Shown: positions 34,748 to 42,428 of the stretch, in pieces
Layout: the number at the start of each line of letters is the position of its first letter
Position numbering within the stretch: position 1 is the first letter of the stretch
Assembly: GCA_002320665.1 (NCBI GenBank)
Contig: DCKO01000121.1
Coordinates: 1-56,131, forward strand
Direction of reading: 5' to 3'
From: Micavibrio sp. UBA1672
Lineage (GTDB): Bacteria; Pseudomonadota; Alphaproteobacteria; Micavibrionales; Micavibrionaceae
Length of the DNA stretch: 56,131 nucleotides
Position numbers and translations under genes: made by a program
Notes under the pieces: generated by a model
What the model saw: the letters and a program-made list of their open reading frames with translations, nothing else
Told to the model about the DNA's origin: nothing
Database searches by the model: none

Positions 34748-35266
34748 TTACAGGAGTGAGATTTCTTCATGTGTATTTTGATCTAGTTCCAGCTTTACCA
34801 TGTTAGCATTTTGCCCAATTTTATTGAAGCCAAGACGTTCGTGCAACCGTAATGATTTTACATTTTTATCTAATACTATTGTCCGGATTTTAGAAATATC
34901 ACTTCTCCCAAAAATTCTATTTAATCCCATACTGCACATAATCGTGCCTAAGCCTTTTGGCGGGTTCGGGTTTTCAAGATAAAAACTCCAATTGGCGGTG
35001 TCTTTTTCTAAATCGTAAAAGCCGATAACACCTGCCGGTTCATCATTATAGGTGAAAATAAAGAATGCCTTATCGTTTGCTTTAATTAGTTCTTCAAACC
35101 ATTTCTTGTGATCTTCTGGTTGAATGATACCAGAACTTAACATATTTTCGCGCACATGGCTTTGATTTCGCATTTCAAGGATTAAGTCTTTATCCTCAGC
35201 CTTTACGGGACGCAAATCACATTGCGTGGCTAAATTCTTCAATTCTGTTTTATGATCAAGGGGCAT
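34748..35266 (-). CDS. GNAT N-acetyltransferase, PseH-like
   Basis: A 172-residue GCN5-family acetyltransferase. It matches the PseH pattern: MRNQSHVRENML near residue 31 (compare RNHPDIN), AGVIGFYDLE, NPPKGLGTIMC (acetyl-CoA loop, Q/R-x-x-G-x-G type) and NVKSLRLHERLGFNKIG. PseH acetylates the 4-amino group in UDP-pseudaminate precursor synthesis; LegH performs the same on other isomers. It is located 14 kb from pseC, and a second GNAT directly follows pseC, so which of them acts in which branch is open. The gene stands alone, divergent from the PIG-L operon. Confidence 0.8.
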   Translation of the reverse strand: MPLDHKTELKNLATQCDLRPVKAEDKDLILEMRNQSHVRENMLSSGIIQPEDHKKWFEELIKANDKAFFIFTYNDEPAGVIGFYDLEKDTANWSFYLENPNPPKGLGTIMCSMGLNRIFGRSDISKIRTIVLDKNVKSLRLHERLGFNKIGQNANMVKLELDQNTHEEISLL

Positions 35267-35330
35267 AGCAAAAGGATACCAATGGAACTATCTATTGAAC
35301 ATATATAAAGCAAAATATATAAGGAATCCT

Positions 35331-36005
35331 ATGACAAAAAATATTTTAGCGGTTGTGGCTCATCCTGATGATGAGATTTTAGGTGTTGGAGGTACGTTGT
35401 GTAAACATGCCAGAGACGGCGATAGCGTTACTGTGCTTATTCTGGCGGACGGAGAATCCTCGCGTGATGACGGTGATGATGCAGGCAAGATTGGCGCACG
35501 TCAGAAGGCTGCGAAGAAGGCGGGTGAAATTTTAGGGGTTCAAAACGTGTTTTTCTCCGATTTCCCTGATAACCGCATGGATAGTGTTGTTTTGCTCGAT
35601 ATCATTAAAGTCGTTGAAAGTCACTTCACCAAAATAAAGCCAGATGTTGTTTATACCCATCATGGCGGGGATTTGAACGTCGATCACCGTTTGACATTCG
35701 AGGCTGTGATGACGGCCTCGCGGCCAATTCAGGGCGGTGCATATCCGAAAGAGATTTATACATTTGAAACCCTATCCAGTACGGAGTGGGGCGTTCATGG
35801 GGCTTTCGTGCCGAATGTCTATGTTGATATAGAAGAAGTATTTGATCAGAAGCTTGCGGCCCTTAAGGTTTATGAGAGTGAGATGCGCCCTTTTCCGCAT
35901 CCCAGATCTTATGAAGCGGTAGAGGCTCTGGCAAAATTACGCGGTAGTACTGTTGCCTTGAACATTGCAGAAGCCTTTGCTTGCATTCGAAATATCAAGG
36001 ATTAA
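35331..36005 (+). CDS. PIG-L/LmbE family deacetylase
   Basis: A 224-residue zinc-dependent N-deacetylase. The metal-binding AHPDDE motif (residues 10-15) is followed by VYTHHGGDLNVDHRLTFEAV, whose His-x-x-x and His-Asp set supplies the other ligand. It would remove an acyl group from an amino-sugar. ATG 35331 follows AAGGA. The downstream NeuB-type synthase starts 7 bases after its stop. In nonulosonate loci such an enzyme can free an amine for later re-acylation, which fits the condensing enzyme and ligase genes downstream. Substrate is inference. Confidence 0.9.
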   Translation: MTKNILAVVAHPDDEILGVGGTLCKHARDGDSVTVLILADGESSRDDGDDAGKIGARQKAAKKAGEILGVQNVFFSDFPDNRMDSVVLLDIIKVVESHFTKIKPDVVYTHHGGDLNVDHRLTFEAVMTASRPIQGGAYPKEIYTFETLSSTEWGVHGAFVPNVYVDIEEVFDQKLAALKVYESEMRPFPHPRSYEAVEALAKLRGSTVALNIAEAFACIRNIKD

Positions 36006-36012
36006 AAAGCTT

Positions 36013-37038
36013 ATGCCTAATACATCTTTCAAATTCGGAAACACAATGATCGGGGCAGGGCAGCCCTGTTTTATCATTGCGGAGATTGGCATTAATCACG
36101 AAGGTGATACCGAATATTGCAAGCAAATGGTCAAGGCTTGCGCGGAGGCAGGGGCGGATGCCGTGAAGCTTCAAACCTCCGATCCTGATGAGAATTACCA
36201 TCCTGATACGGAATCATATGAAATCTATAAGAAATCCTTTTTGGGATTTGAGCAAACCGGAGAGATTTTCGAGTATGCTAAAAGCTTGGGGCTAGAGGTT
36301 TTTACAACATCTGGCCTTAGAACTCTTGAATGGGTGGAGAAGCTTAACCCTTCAGGGTATAAGATTTCATCTGGATTGTTTTCCAATTTTTACCTGATCG
36401 AGCAAACTGTCCAAAAAGGTCGGCCTGTTATATTATCGACTGGCTTATCAGCTTATGAGGATATTGATAGGGTCGTGGCGATCTTTGAAAAGAACGCTCT
36501 AAAGGATTATGCAATTTTACAATGTACATCCCTTTATCCGTGTCCGGATGAGCATATAAACTTGTCGGCAATTGATGAAATAGCAAAGCGTTATGGTGTG
36601 GTTTCAGGGCTGTCAGATCATAGTGTGACCAAGGATATTCCAGCCCTTTCTGTGGCTAGCGGGGCGAAAGTCATAGAAAAGCATTTTTCTCTGGATACGA
36701 GCAGGCCAAGTTATGATCATTCAATTTCGCTGGATTTTGAAGGGTTCAAGGATATGGTCTTCATGATCCGGCGTGCAGAAACCCTGATGGGTAGTTCTAA
36801 AAAGGCTCTTATTCCTGAAATAGAGGTAAAAAGAAAAAATATGGAGCGTTTCATATTTTCTTCGCAAAAATTGACAAAAGGCAAGGTTGTCTCTATTGAT
36901 GACCTGTTATTCCTGAGGGCGCGAAGTGAAAGTCAGAATTTATTAAGTGCTTCCGAGTGTGAAAATCTCATCGGGAAAGAAATAGTAAATGATATTAATG
37001 CTTTGGAGCCTATAAAGGAAAAAGATGTCAAAAACTAA
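36013..37038 (+). CDS. Nonulosonic acid synthase (NeuB/PseI/LegI family)
   Basis: A 341-residue PEP-dependent synthase. Residues 1-270 form the NeuB barrel: FIIAEIGINHEGD, DAVKLQTSDP, KISSGLFSN, ILSTGLSAYEDI, LQCTSLYPCP, SGLSDHSV, VIEKHFSLD. Residues about 280-341 are the SAF domain (RFIFSSQKLTKGKVVSIDDL) that caps the active site of the partner subunit. Normal length, unlike the NeuB-cupin protein at 29455. It condenses PEP with a 2,4-diacetamido-hexose or a similar sugar; whether it is PseI- or LegI-like cannot be told. Its stop overlaps the LeuA-like gene by 14 bases. Confidence 0.93.
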   Translation: MPNTSFKFGNTMIGAGQPCFIIAEIGINHEGDTEYCKQMVKACAEAGADAVKLQTSDPDENYHPDTESYEIYKKSFLGFEQTGEIFEYAKSLGLEVFTTSGLRTLEWVEKLNPSGYKISSGLFSNFYLIEQTVQKGRPVILSTGLSAYEDIDRVVAIFEKNALKDYAILQCTSLYPCPDEHINLSAIDEIAKRYGVVSGLSDHSVTKDIPALSVASGAKVIEKHFSLDTSRPSYDHSISLDFEGFKDMVFMIRRAETLMGSSKKALIPEIEVKRKNMERFIFSSQKLTKGKVVSIDDLLFLRARSESQNLLSASECENLIGKEIVNDINALEPIKEKDVKN

Positions 37039-38227
37039 AATAGACATATTCGATACGACTTTGCGTGACGGGGAGCAATGCCCGGGTGCGTCTATGACGA
37101 TCGATGAGAAGCTCCTGATTGCTGAAGGTTTGGATGAAGCTGGCGTTGATATCATCGAAGCAGGCTTTCCAGCCTCTTCGCCAACGGATTTAAATGCTGT
37201 GCGCCAGATTGCGCTAAATGTTAAAAATAGCCGAGTTTGCGGCCTTTCGCGCTGTACGATTTCCGATATTGACCGTGCTTATGATGCGCTTAAGGGTAGG
37301 GATAATGCAAGACTTCATCTATTTATCTCAACCAGCCCGCTTCATATGGAACATAAGCTTGGCAAAACACCTGAACAAGTCATTGAGGCTATCAATGAAT
37401 GTGTAAGCTATGCAAAAAACAGATTTCCCGAAGTGCAGTGGTCATGCGAAGATGGTACGCGTAGCGATCCGGAATTTCTGTATCGCTGTTTTGATACGGC
37501 AATCAAGGCTGGCGCAGATATTGTTAATATTGCCGATACTGTTGGTTATATACTGCCGCACGAGATGTCTGCTTTGGTGAAGGATATCCTCACGAATGTT
37601 GATAATATCGATCAGAAAGTTTTTTCTGTTCACTGTCATAATGATCTTGGGAATGCTGTGGCGAATTCTATGGCGTCAATTGGTGTAGGTGCGCGTCAGG
37701 TCGAATGTACGATTAACGGGATTGGCGAGCGTGCAGGGAATGCTTCATTGGAAGAACTTGTGATGACCATGAAGGTGCGCAAGGATCTTGATCTAGAGTG
37801 TAATTTTGATGGCACGAAGCTTTCTGCGCTTTCAAAAATGGTGTCTTCTATTACTGGATTTGTTGTGCCGCCGAATAAGGCAATTGTTGGATCAAATGTG
37901 TTTGCTCATGAATCTGGTATTCATCAGCATGGCGTTTTGCAGCACCGAGGAACTTACGAGATTATGGCGCCTGAAGATGTAGGAGCAGAAGAATCCAAAA
38001 TTGTGATTGGTAAACATTCCGGCAAGCATGCAATTTTCTATTTTCTACACAGCAGAGGCTATAAGGATATTACTGTGAACCAATTGGATGATATTTTTAT
38101 GCGGTTTAAAATGGGAGTCGAGATAGATAAAAATCTTGGAGAGGCCGCGCTGTTGAAAATTACAAATGAAGTTTTAGCCGGTGAGGATGTAATGGAAATC
38201 AAGAAAAAATCTGTAAGTCAATCTTAA
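37025..38227 (+). CDS. LeuA-like Claisen condensing enzyme (HMGL/DRE-TIM), without regulatory domain
   Basis: A 400-residue member of the isopropylmalate/homocitrate/citramalate synthase family. The catalytic DRE-TIM barrel shows FDTTLRDGEQCPG (9-21), the HCHNDLGNAVANS metal motif (His-x-His-Asn) and VGSNVFAHESGIHQHGVLQH. The long C-terminal allosteric domain of LeuA (about 130 residues) is missing. It would join acetyl-CoA to a 2-oxo acid and give a 2-substituted malate. It is embedded in a nonulosonate operon with overlaps to its neighbours (14 bases), not beside leu genes, so it is probably dedicated to making an acyl building block. The exact acceptor keto acid is unknown. Confidence 0.88.
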   Translation: MSKTKIDIFDTTLRDGEQCPGASMTIDEKLLIAEGLDEAGVDIIEAGFPASSPTDLNAVRQIALNVKNSRVCGLSRCTISDIDRAYDALKGRDNARLHLFISTSPLHMEHKLGKTPEQVIEAINECVSYAKNRFPEVQWSCEDGTRSDPEFLYRCFDTAIKAGADIVNIADTVGYILPHEMSALVKDILTNVDNIDQKVFSVHCHNDLGNAVANSMASIGVGARQVECTINGIGERAGNASLEELVMTMKVRKDLDLECNFDGTKLSALSKMVSSITGFVVPPNKAIVGSNVFAHESGIHQHGVLQHRGTYEIMAPEDVGAEESKIVIGKHSGKHAIFYFLHSRGYKDITVNQLDDIFMRFKMGVEIDKNLGEAALLKITNEVLAGEDVMEIKKKSVSQS

Positions 38228-38254
38228 CCAACTCCTATAAGTGAGGATATTACT

Positions 38255-39214
38255 ATGCCTAAAGACGCAAATTTACCAAAAGTAGATTTATCCCTTCAAA
38301 ACTTTCCAGATAATGGATGCGCTGAAATTGGTGCTATTTTGGATAAAGAAAAGTCCTCGGCATTCAGGTCATTTGTGAATGAGAAACGTCCGGTTAATGA
38401 TTCTATTTTTTATAAAAGCAAAGAAGAGTTTGAAGCAAAAGGCCGGTGGGAGAATTATTCTCCGGGGCGCGAGAGCCATAATTTTTTGCTTAAGCCTGAA
38501 GTTGATTTGTCTTTTGTAGAAGAAAATCCGGCTTTTGTCCAAGCGATGGAAAATCTATGTGGCAAGGGATATCAGATTTTCAAAAAAGCGATTATTCGTT
38601 CTGTGCCGAGTTGGGCTGTTCCAGAATGGATTGATGATTATGTGAAGGATGTGGGGCGTCCGAATTTAAACCCATTTGTGTATGATGAATTTCAGGATGT
38701 TCAATATTTCCATTGCACTGATTTTCATCAGGATAAAACGCGTCGCGAGTCTGATTTTGTTACCGTTTATCTATATCTAGATCAGGTTGAGGCTGATTAT
38801 TCGGCACTTCGTGTTTTGGTGGGAAGTCATAAGATGGGCATGACGACTTATCCGCATGCTCTGCGCCGCTCTATGCACGATCATGATCGTTGGTTTTATT
38901 CTGATAGCACTGGAAATAATATGCAATGTGATCAAATTACGGTTACAGGTGGTGCAGGTTCCATTTTCTGTTTTCATTCTTTGACGTTGCATGGGACGGT
39001 TTTGAATAATTCGAAGGATCCACGCATTTCTATTCGTTATCTCATTTCTCCGGCAAAAAATTCTACAAAATATGAAGATCATTTATTATCTAAAGCTAAT
39101 GCCGAGATTTTTGGTTCAAAATATATTTCATTAAACCGCACGGATGTGAGCACTGGAAGGGGCTTCTTGCAAACAGGATCAAGCTTGCTCTCATATGAAC
39201 ATGACGAAAAATAA
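38255..39214 (+). CDS. Phytanoyl-CoA dioxygenase (PhyH) family Fe(II)/2-oxoglutarate enzyme
   Basis: A 319-residue protein with a double-stranded beta-helix oxygenase core. The Fe(II) ligands are His158 and Asp160 in FHQDKTRRESD and His246 in HSLTLHGTV. The 2-oxoglutarate-binding Arg is in RISIRYLIS (near 257-261). PhyH enzymes hydroxylate unactivated carbons in lipids or small metabolites. It has a GAGGA site before its ATG and starts 27 bases after the LeuA-like gene, so it may hydroxylate the acyl building block or the sugar. The 3' end overlaps the ATP-grasp gene by 14 bases. Confidence 0.85.
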   Translation: MPKDANLPKVDLSLQNFPDNGCAEIGAILDKEKSSAFRSFVNEKRPVNDSIFYKSKEEFEAKGRWENYSPGRESHNFLLKPEVDLSFVEENPAFVQAMENLCGKGYQIFKKAIIRSVPSWAVPEWIDDYVKDVGRPNLNPFVYDEFQDVQYFHCTDFHQDKTRRESDFVTVYLYLDQVEADYSALRVLVGSHKMGMTTYPHALRRSMHDHDRWFYSDSTGNNMQCDQITVTGGAGSIFCFHSLTLHGTVLNNSKDPRISIRYLISPAKNSTKYEDHLLSKANAEIFGSKYISLNRTDVSTGRGFLQTGSSLLSYEHDEK

Positions 39215-40277
39215 GATTAATATTCTTATCACCTGTGTTGGTGGTAAATTTATGTATGATTTCATGGCATGTTTGCGCGTTGTAGATGGCGTGCGCATTA
39301 TTGGCGCGGATTCTGATCCTGAGGCGCAAGGGCAACTTATTGCCGATAAATTCTATACAATTCCTATGGCTTCCCAAGATCCTAGTGCTTTTATCGAAGC
39401 CATTAGCAACATCATAAAAGAGAATGATATTGATTTATTTATTCCATCTGCTGATGAGGAGGTGGCTGTGTCTGCAGAGCATTATGATTACTTTACAAAG
39501 GATCTTGGTATAAAGCTTGCGTTTGGAAACCCGCAAGCCGTTACTCATGTCACAGATAAATATAACTTGCTAAAATCCTTATCAGAAAATGGTTTGTATG
39601 ATGGCGATTTTTATCTGGTTCAAGGCAAGGAAGAAATAGAATCTGCTCTTGAAAAACTGGATTATCCAAAAACAAAAATTATAGCCAAACCAAGGTTAGG
39701 GCGCGGTTCTCGTGGGGTATTCCTTTTTGATGACGCGGTAAAATCCTTCTATCCTTTTCTTGAACATCGTTTCTGCGGGAGTGGTGATAGGGATGTGTTT
39801 TTCACCGAAATGAAGCAGCGTGGTCTTCTGGTCGAAGATTTGGTTCTAATGCCTTATTATGATGGGGCGTTTTATGATGTTGATATGGTGGCAAAGGATG
39901 GTGAGCTTCAGGATATTTGTATCCGCCTTCGTCAGTTAAAAAACCAGTTTTCACCTACTAGCACAGGCCATAAAATCTGTATGAAGCCGGAAGTGATCGA
40001 ATATGCGGCAAAGGTCTGTAAGGCCGTTAAGGCAGACGGTGTATTCGATATTGATGTGATCGAAACGCCGAAGACGATGGTGGCGATTGATGCGGCCTTC
40101 CGGTTTAGCGGATCGGTCGGGGCGTCGCGTGTGGCTGGTCATAATATGCCTGCGCAACTTGTGCGCTCGGTTTTGGGGTTACCGCTTGAGAGGTTGAATG
40201 TGACTGATCATACAGTTTTACGACCCTTTTGGACGATGCAGTCCATTGAAGAAGATAAGGAAGGCATAGCGCTGTAG
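39201..40277 (+). CDS. ATP-grasp ligase (CarB-like)
   Basis: A 358-residue ATP-grasp protein. The N-terminal Rossmann-like domain is INILITCVGGKFMYDFM; the ATP-grasp core has KIIAKPRLGRGSRGV (near 155-170) and the metal-binding FDIDVIETPKTMVAIDAAFRF segment (near 280-300), where acidic residues bind magnesium. Such enzymes form amide or ester bonds from a carboxylate and ATP. The start is ATG 39201 or the in-frame ATG 39195. In this operon it could attach the acid made by the LeuA-like and PhyH enzymes to an amine freed by PIG-L. That is a proposal, not shown. Confidence 0.85.
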   Translation: MTKNKINILITCVGGKFMYDFMACLRVVDGVRIIGADSDPEAQGQLIADKFYTIPMASQDPSAFIEAISNIIKENDIDLFIPSADEEVAVSAEHYDYFTKDLGIKLAFGNPQAVTHVTDKYNLLKSLSENGLYDGDFYLVQGKEEIESALEKLDYPKTKIIAKPRLGRGSRGVFLFDDAVKSFYPFLEHRFCGSGDRDVFFTEMKQRGLLVEDLVLMPYYDGAFYDVDMVAKDGELQDICIRLRQLKNQFSPTSTGHKICMKPEVIEYAAKVCKAVKADGVFDIDVIETPKTMVAIDAAFRFSGSVGASRVAGHNMPAQLVRSVLGLPLERLNVTDHTVLRPFWTMQSIEEDKEGIAL

Positions 40278-40282
40278 GAAAC

Positions 40283-41122
40283 ATGTTCGGGGTGAAAAAC
40301 AAGATAGGGGCGTTTTTAGCGGATAAAGGCAAGATTGCCGTATGGGGCGCTGGCGGTCTTGGTAAGACTTCATTCAAATATTATCTTGAACCCTCGAGGG
40401 TTATTTGCCTGATTGATAAAATCCGTCATGGTGAGAGCGAGGCAGGTTTTGACATTAAATCTCCTGATGAGGCTGATTTATCGGGGATTGATATGTTAAT
40501 TATCTGTAGTGCCGCCCATCCGCAAATCAAGGCGGCTGCCAAGGAAAAAGGTTTCAAAGGTGAAATCTATTATATCTACGAGTTAATTGCAGAAGTTTAT
40601 AAGGATTCTAGCAATGACTTCGAATATTTGCTTTTGGATATTCTGGCAGTGAAAAATGCCAATATTTTCCGTCTATTGATTGATAAGCCGCAAGTTTTTG
40701 TCAATATCACCTTCAGAACAGCAAATTTTTGCAAAAAATACTGGTTTTTATTGCCTCTTTATTGGTTGTCATATCTTTTGCATGCAATCGTATGTTTGGT
40801 TGTCGGAGTTCAGTTGCCTATTGCGACTAGCATAGGTCCCGGCTTTGGGATTGCGCATTATGGCACGATTGTTTTTTCTGCTCGTGCAAAAATCGGAAGT
40901 TTTTTTACAATTTATCATGGCTGTACAGTTGGAACAAATTTTACAGGCAAAGCGCCTGTGATCGGAGATTTTGTAACACAATATGCAGGCAGTCATATTC
41001 TAGGGAATTCAAACATCGCAGATTATTGTACGATAGGTGCAAATTCTGTTGTTCTCGATCTTGACTCTGAAACTGGTGATACTATCGTGGGAGCACCAGC
41101 CCGCATCATTAGAAAGGCCTAA
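40283..41122 (+). CDS. Rossmann-like domain fused to a hexapeptide (serine acetyltransferase-like) transferase
   Basis: A 279-residue protein in two parts. Residues 1-110 form a nucleotide-binding-like fold (IAVWGAGGLGKTSFKYYL, MLIICSAAHPQI). A hydrophobic stretch at about 150-178 (YWFLLPLYWLSYLLHAIVCLVVGV) may be a membrane anchor. Residues about 178-279 are a left-handed beta-helix acyltransferase related to serine acetyltransferase (IAHYGTIVFSARAKIGS; GDTIVGAPARIIRK). This layout resembles PglD-type sugar acyltransferases, with an additional anchor. It begins 5 bases after the ATP-grasp gene. The acyl group and acceptor are unknown. Confidence 0.8.
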   Translation: MFGVKNKIGAFLADKGKIAVWGAGGLGKTSFKYYLEPSRVICLIDKIRHGESEAGFDIKSPDEADLSGIDMLIICSAAHPQIKAAAKEKGFKGEIYYIYELIAEVYKDSSNDFEYLLLDILAVKNANIFRLLIDKPQVFVNITFRTANFCKKYWFLLPLYWLSYLLHAIVCLVVGVQLPIATSIGPGFGIAHYGTIVFSARAKIGSFFTIYHGCTVGTNFTGKAPVIGDFVTQYAGSHILGNSNIADYCTIGANSVVLDLDSETGDTIVGAPARIIRKA

Positions 41123-41125
41123 AGC

Positions 41126-42406
41126 ATGAAAGTTACATACCTTGTCAATTCAATGATTTTGATAGAAGGGAAAAACACGAAAGTTCTGTGTGATCCTTGG
41201 GTGACCTTTGACAGATATTCGGCAAGCGGGCTTTATAATTTCCCTGAAATCAAAGTGACAAAGGAGGAAATAGCAGCGATCAAGCCGGATTTCATTTATT
41301 TGACGCACACGCATGAAGATCATTTTGACCCTATTACCATTGGATTGTTTGACAAGGATACACCTGTTTTGGTGGCAAATTATGCCAATAACTTTACCCA
41401 AAGAAACGTTCAGGCTCTGGGCTTTACAGATGTGCGTGTGTGTAATTTCGAAGATGGATTGCCCTTGAATGGTGATGACCGTGCATGGATTGAGCCATCT
41501 GCGATTTATGATGATGTGGATTCTATCGGGGCGTTTAAAATTGATGGTGAGATACTGGTGAATGCGAATGACTGCCCGTTCAGTGAAGAGCAGTGCACCA
41601 AGATCAAGGATAAATTCGGGACAATTGATTTTGCTTGTGTGCCCTTTGCCACGCAAGGACCTTATCCGGCTTTTTACGAAAATTTATCGCCGGAAGAGAA
41701 AAAAGAAAAATCAGATGCGAAGAAACAACGCGGCTACCGCGAGATGCTGGGGTTTACCAAAACCCTGGCACCAGAACGCGTATTTCCTTTTGCTGCAGGC
41801 GCTATGTATGGTGCGGCCAAGGCCTTGAATTTCGAATATTACGGCGTGGGCACGCAAAAAGATGCAGCTGAGGTGCTGGAGGCTGAAGGTTATGGTGATC
41901 AGATAATCCTCATGTCCAATATGTGTTCATATGATACTTCAACAGAAGAAATGAGTGGTGAGTATGAGCATAAGACTCATTTGACCGAGCAAGAATATAT
42001 TCAGGATATCTCTACGAAATCCAACAAATTTGATGAGGGCGGAAAATTCTGGATTGCGCCGGATCAGCGTAAAGACTTAACCAAGCTTCTTGCCAAGGCT
42101 CGTAAAAACCAGAAAGTTTGGCAGGATCGTAAAAATGTTGTTTCGGATAAGGCTTTCTTCATTGATGTCGGGCAAGGTTATCTTTATCGTCTGTCTTTGG
42201 GTGATCTCGAGGTTACTACTATGCAGGAAGAAGATATTACCGAAAAGGTTTACGAGATTTTCAGAATGCCTTATCCTTTGTTGATCGGTCTTTTGACAGC
42301 GCATTACAATTACTCGAATGTTAAGACACAGTATATGTCATTTTACCGCGAGCCTGATGATTTTGATCCGGATATTCATATTTTGATGAGCTTTCTGCAG
42401 CTTTAA
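41126..42406 (+). CDS. Metallo-beta-lactamase-fold hydrolase (UlaG/CMAH-like)
   Basis: A 426-residue protein. The MBL metal-binding HTHEDH motif (61-66) is intact, preceded by LCDPWVTFDRYSASGLYNFP. The sequence resembles the MBL domain of CMP-N-acetylneuraminate hydroxylase and UlaG-type lactonases; no Rieske iron-sulfur domain is present in this gene or its neighbours. The second half, including KTQYMSFYREPDDFDPDIHI, resembles the extra C-terminal region of that group. It begins 3 bases after the previous gene. It may hydrolyse or oxidise a CMP-sugar derivative. Substrate is inference. Confidence 0.75.
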   Translation: MKVTYLVNSMILIEGKNTKVLCDPWVTFDRYSASGLYNFPEIKVTKEEIAAIKPDFIYLTHTHEDHFDPITIGLFDKDTPVLVANYANNFTQRNVQALGFTDVRVCNFEDGLPLNGDDRAWIEPSAIYDDVDSIGAFKIDGEILVNANDCPFSEEQCTKIKDKFGTIDFACVPFATQGPYPAFYENLSPEEKKEKSDAKKQRGYREMLGFTKTLAPERVFPFAAGAMYGAAKALNFEYYGVGTQKDAAEVLEAEGYGDQIILMSNMCSYDTSTEEMSGEYEHKTHLTEQEYIQDISTKSNKFDEGGKFWIAPDQRKDLTKLLAKARKNQKVWQDRKNVVSDKAFFIDVGQGYLYRLSLGDLEVTTMQEEDITEKVYEIFRMPYPLLIGLLTAHYNYSNVKTQYMSFYREPDDFDPDIHILMSFLQL

Positions 42407-42428
42407 ATTACAACATTGAAGGTATGAG

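Noticed and set aside
41150..41656. Minus-strand open frame (168 codons) opposite the MBL gene
   Set aside because: It is fully contained in the complement of a recognised enzyme gene and shows no domain.
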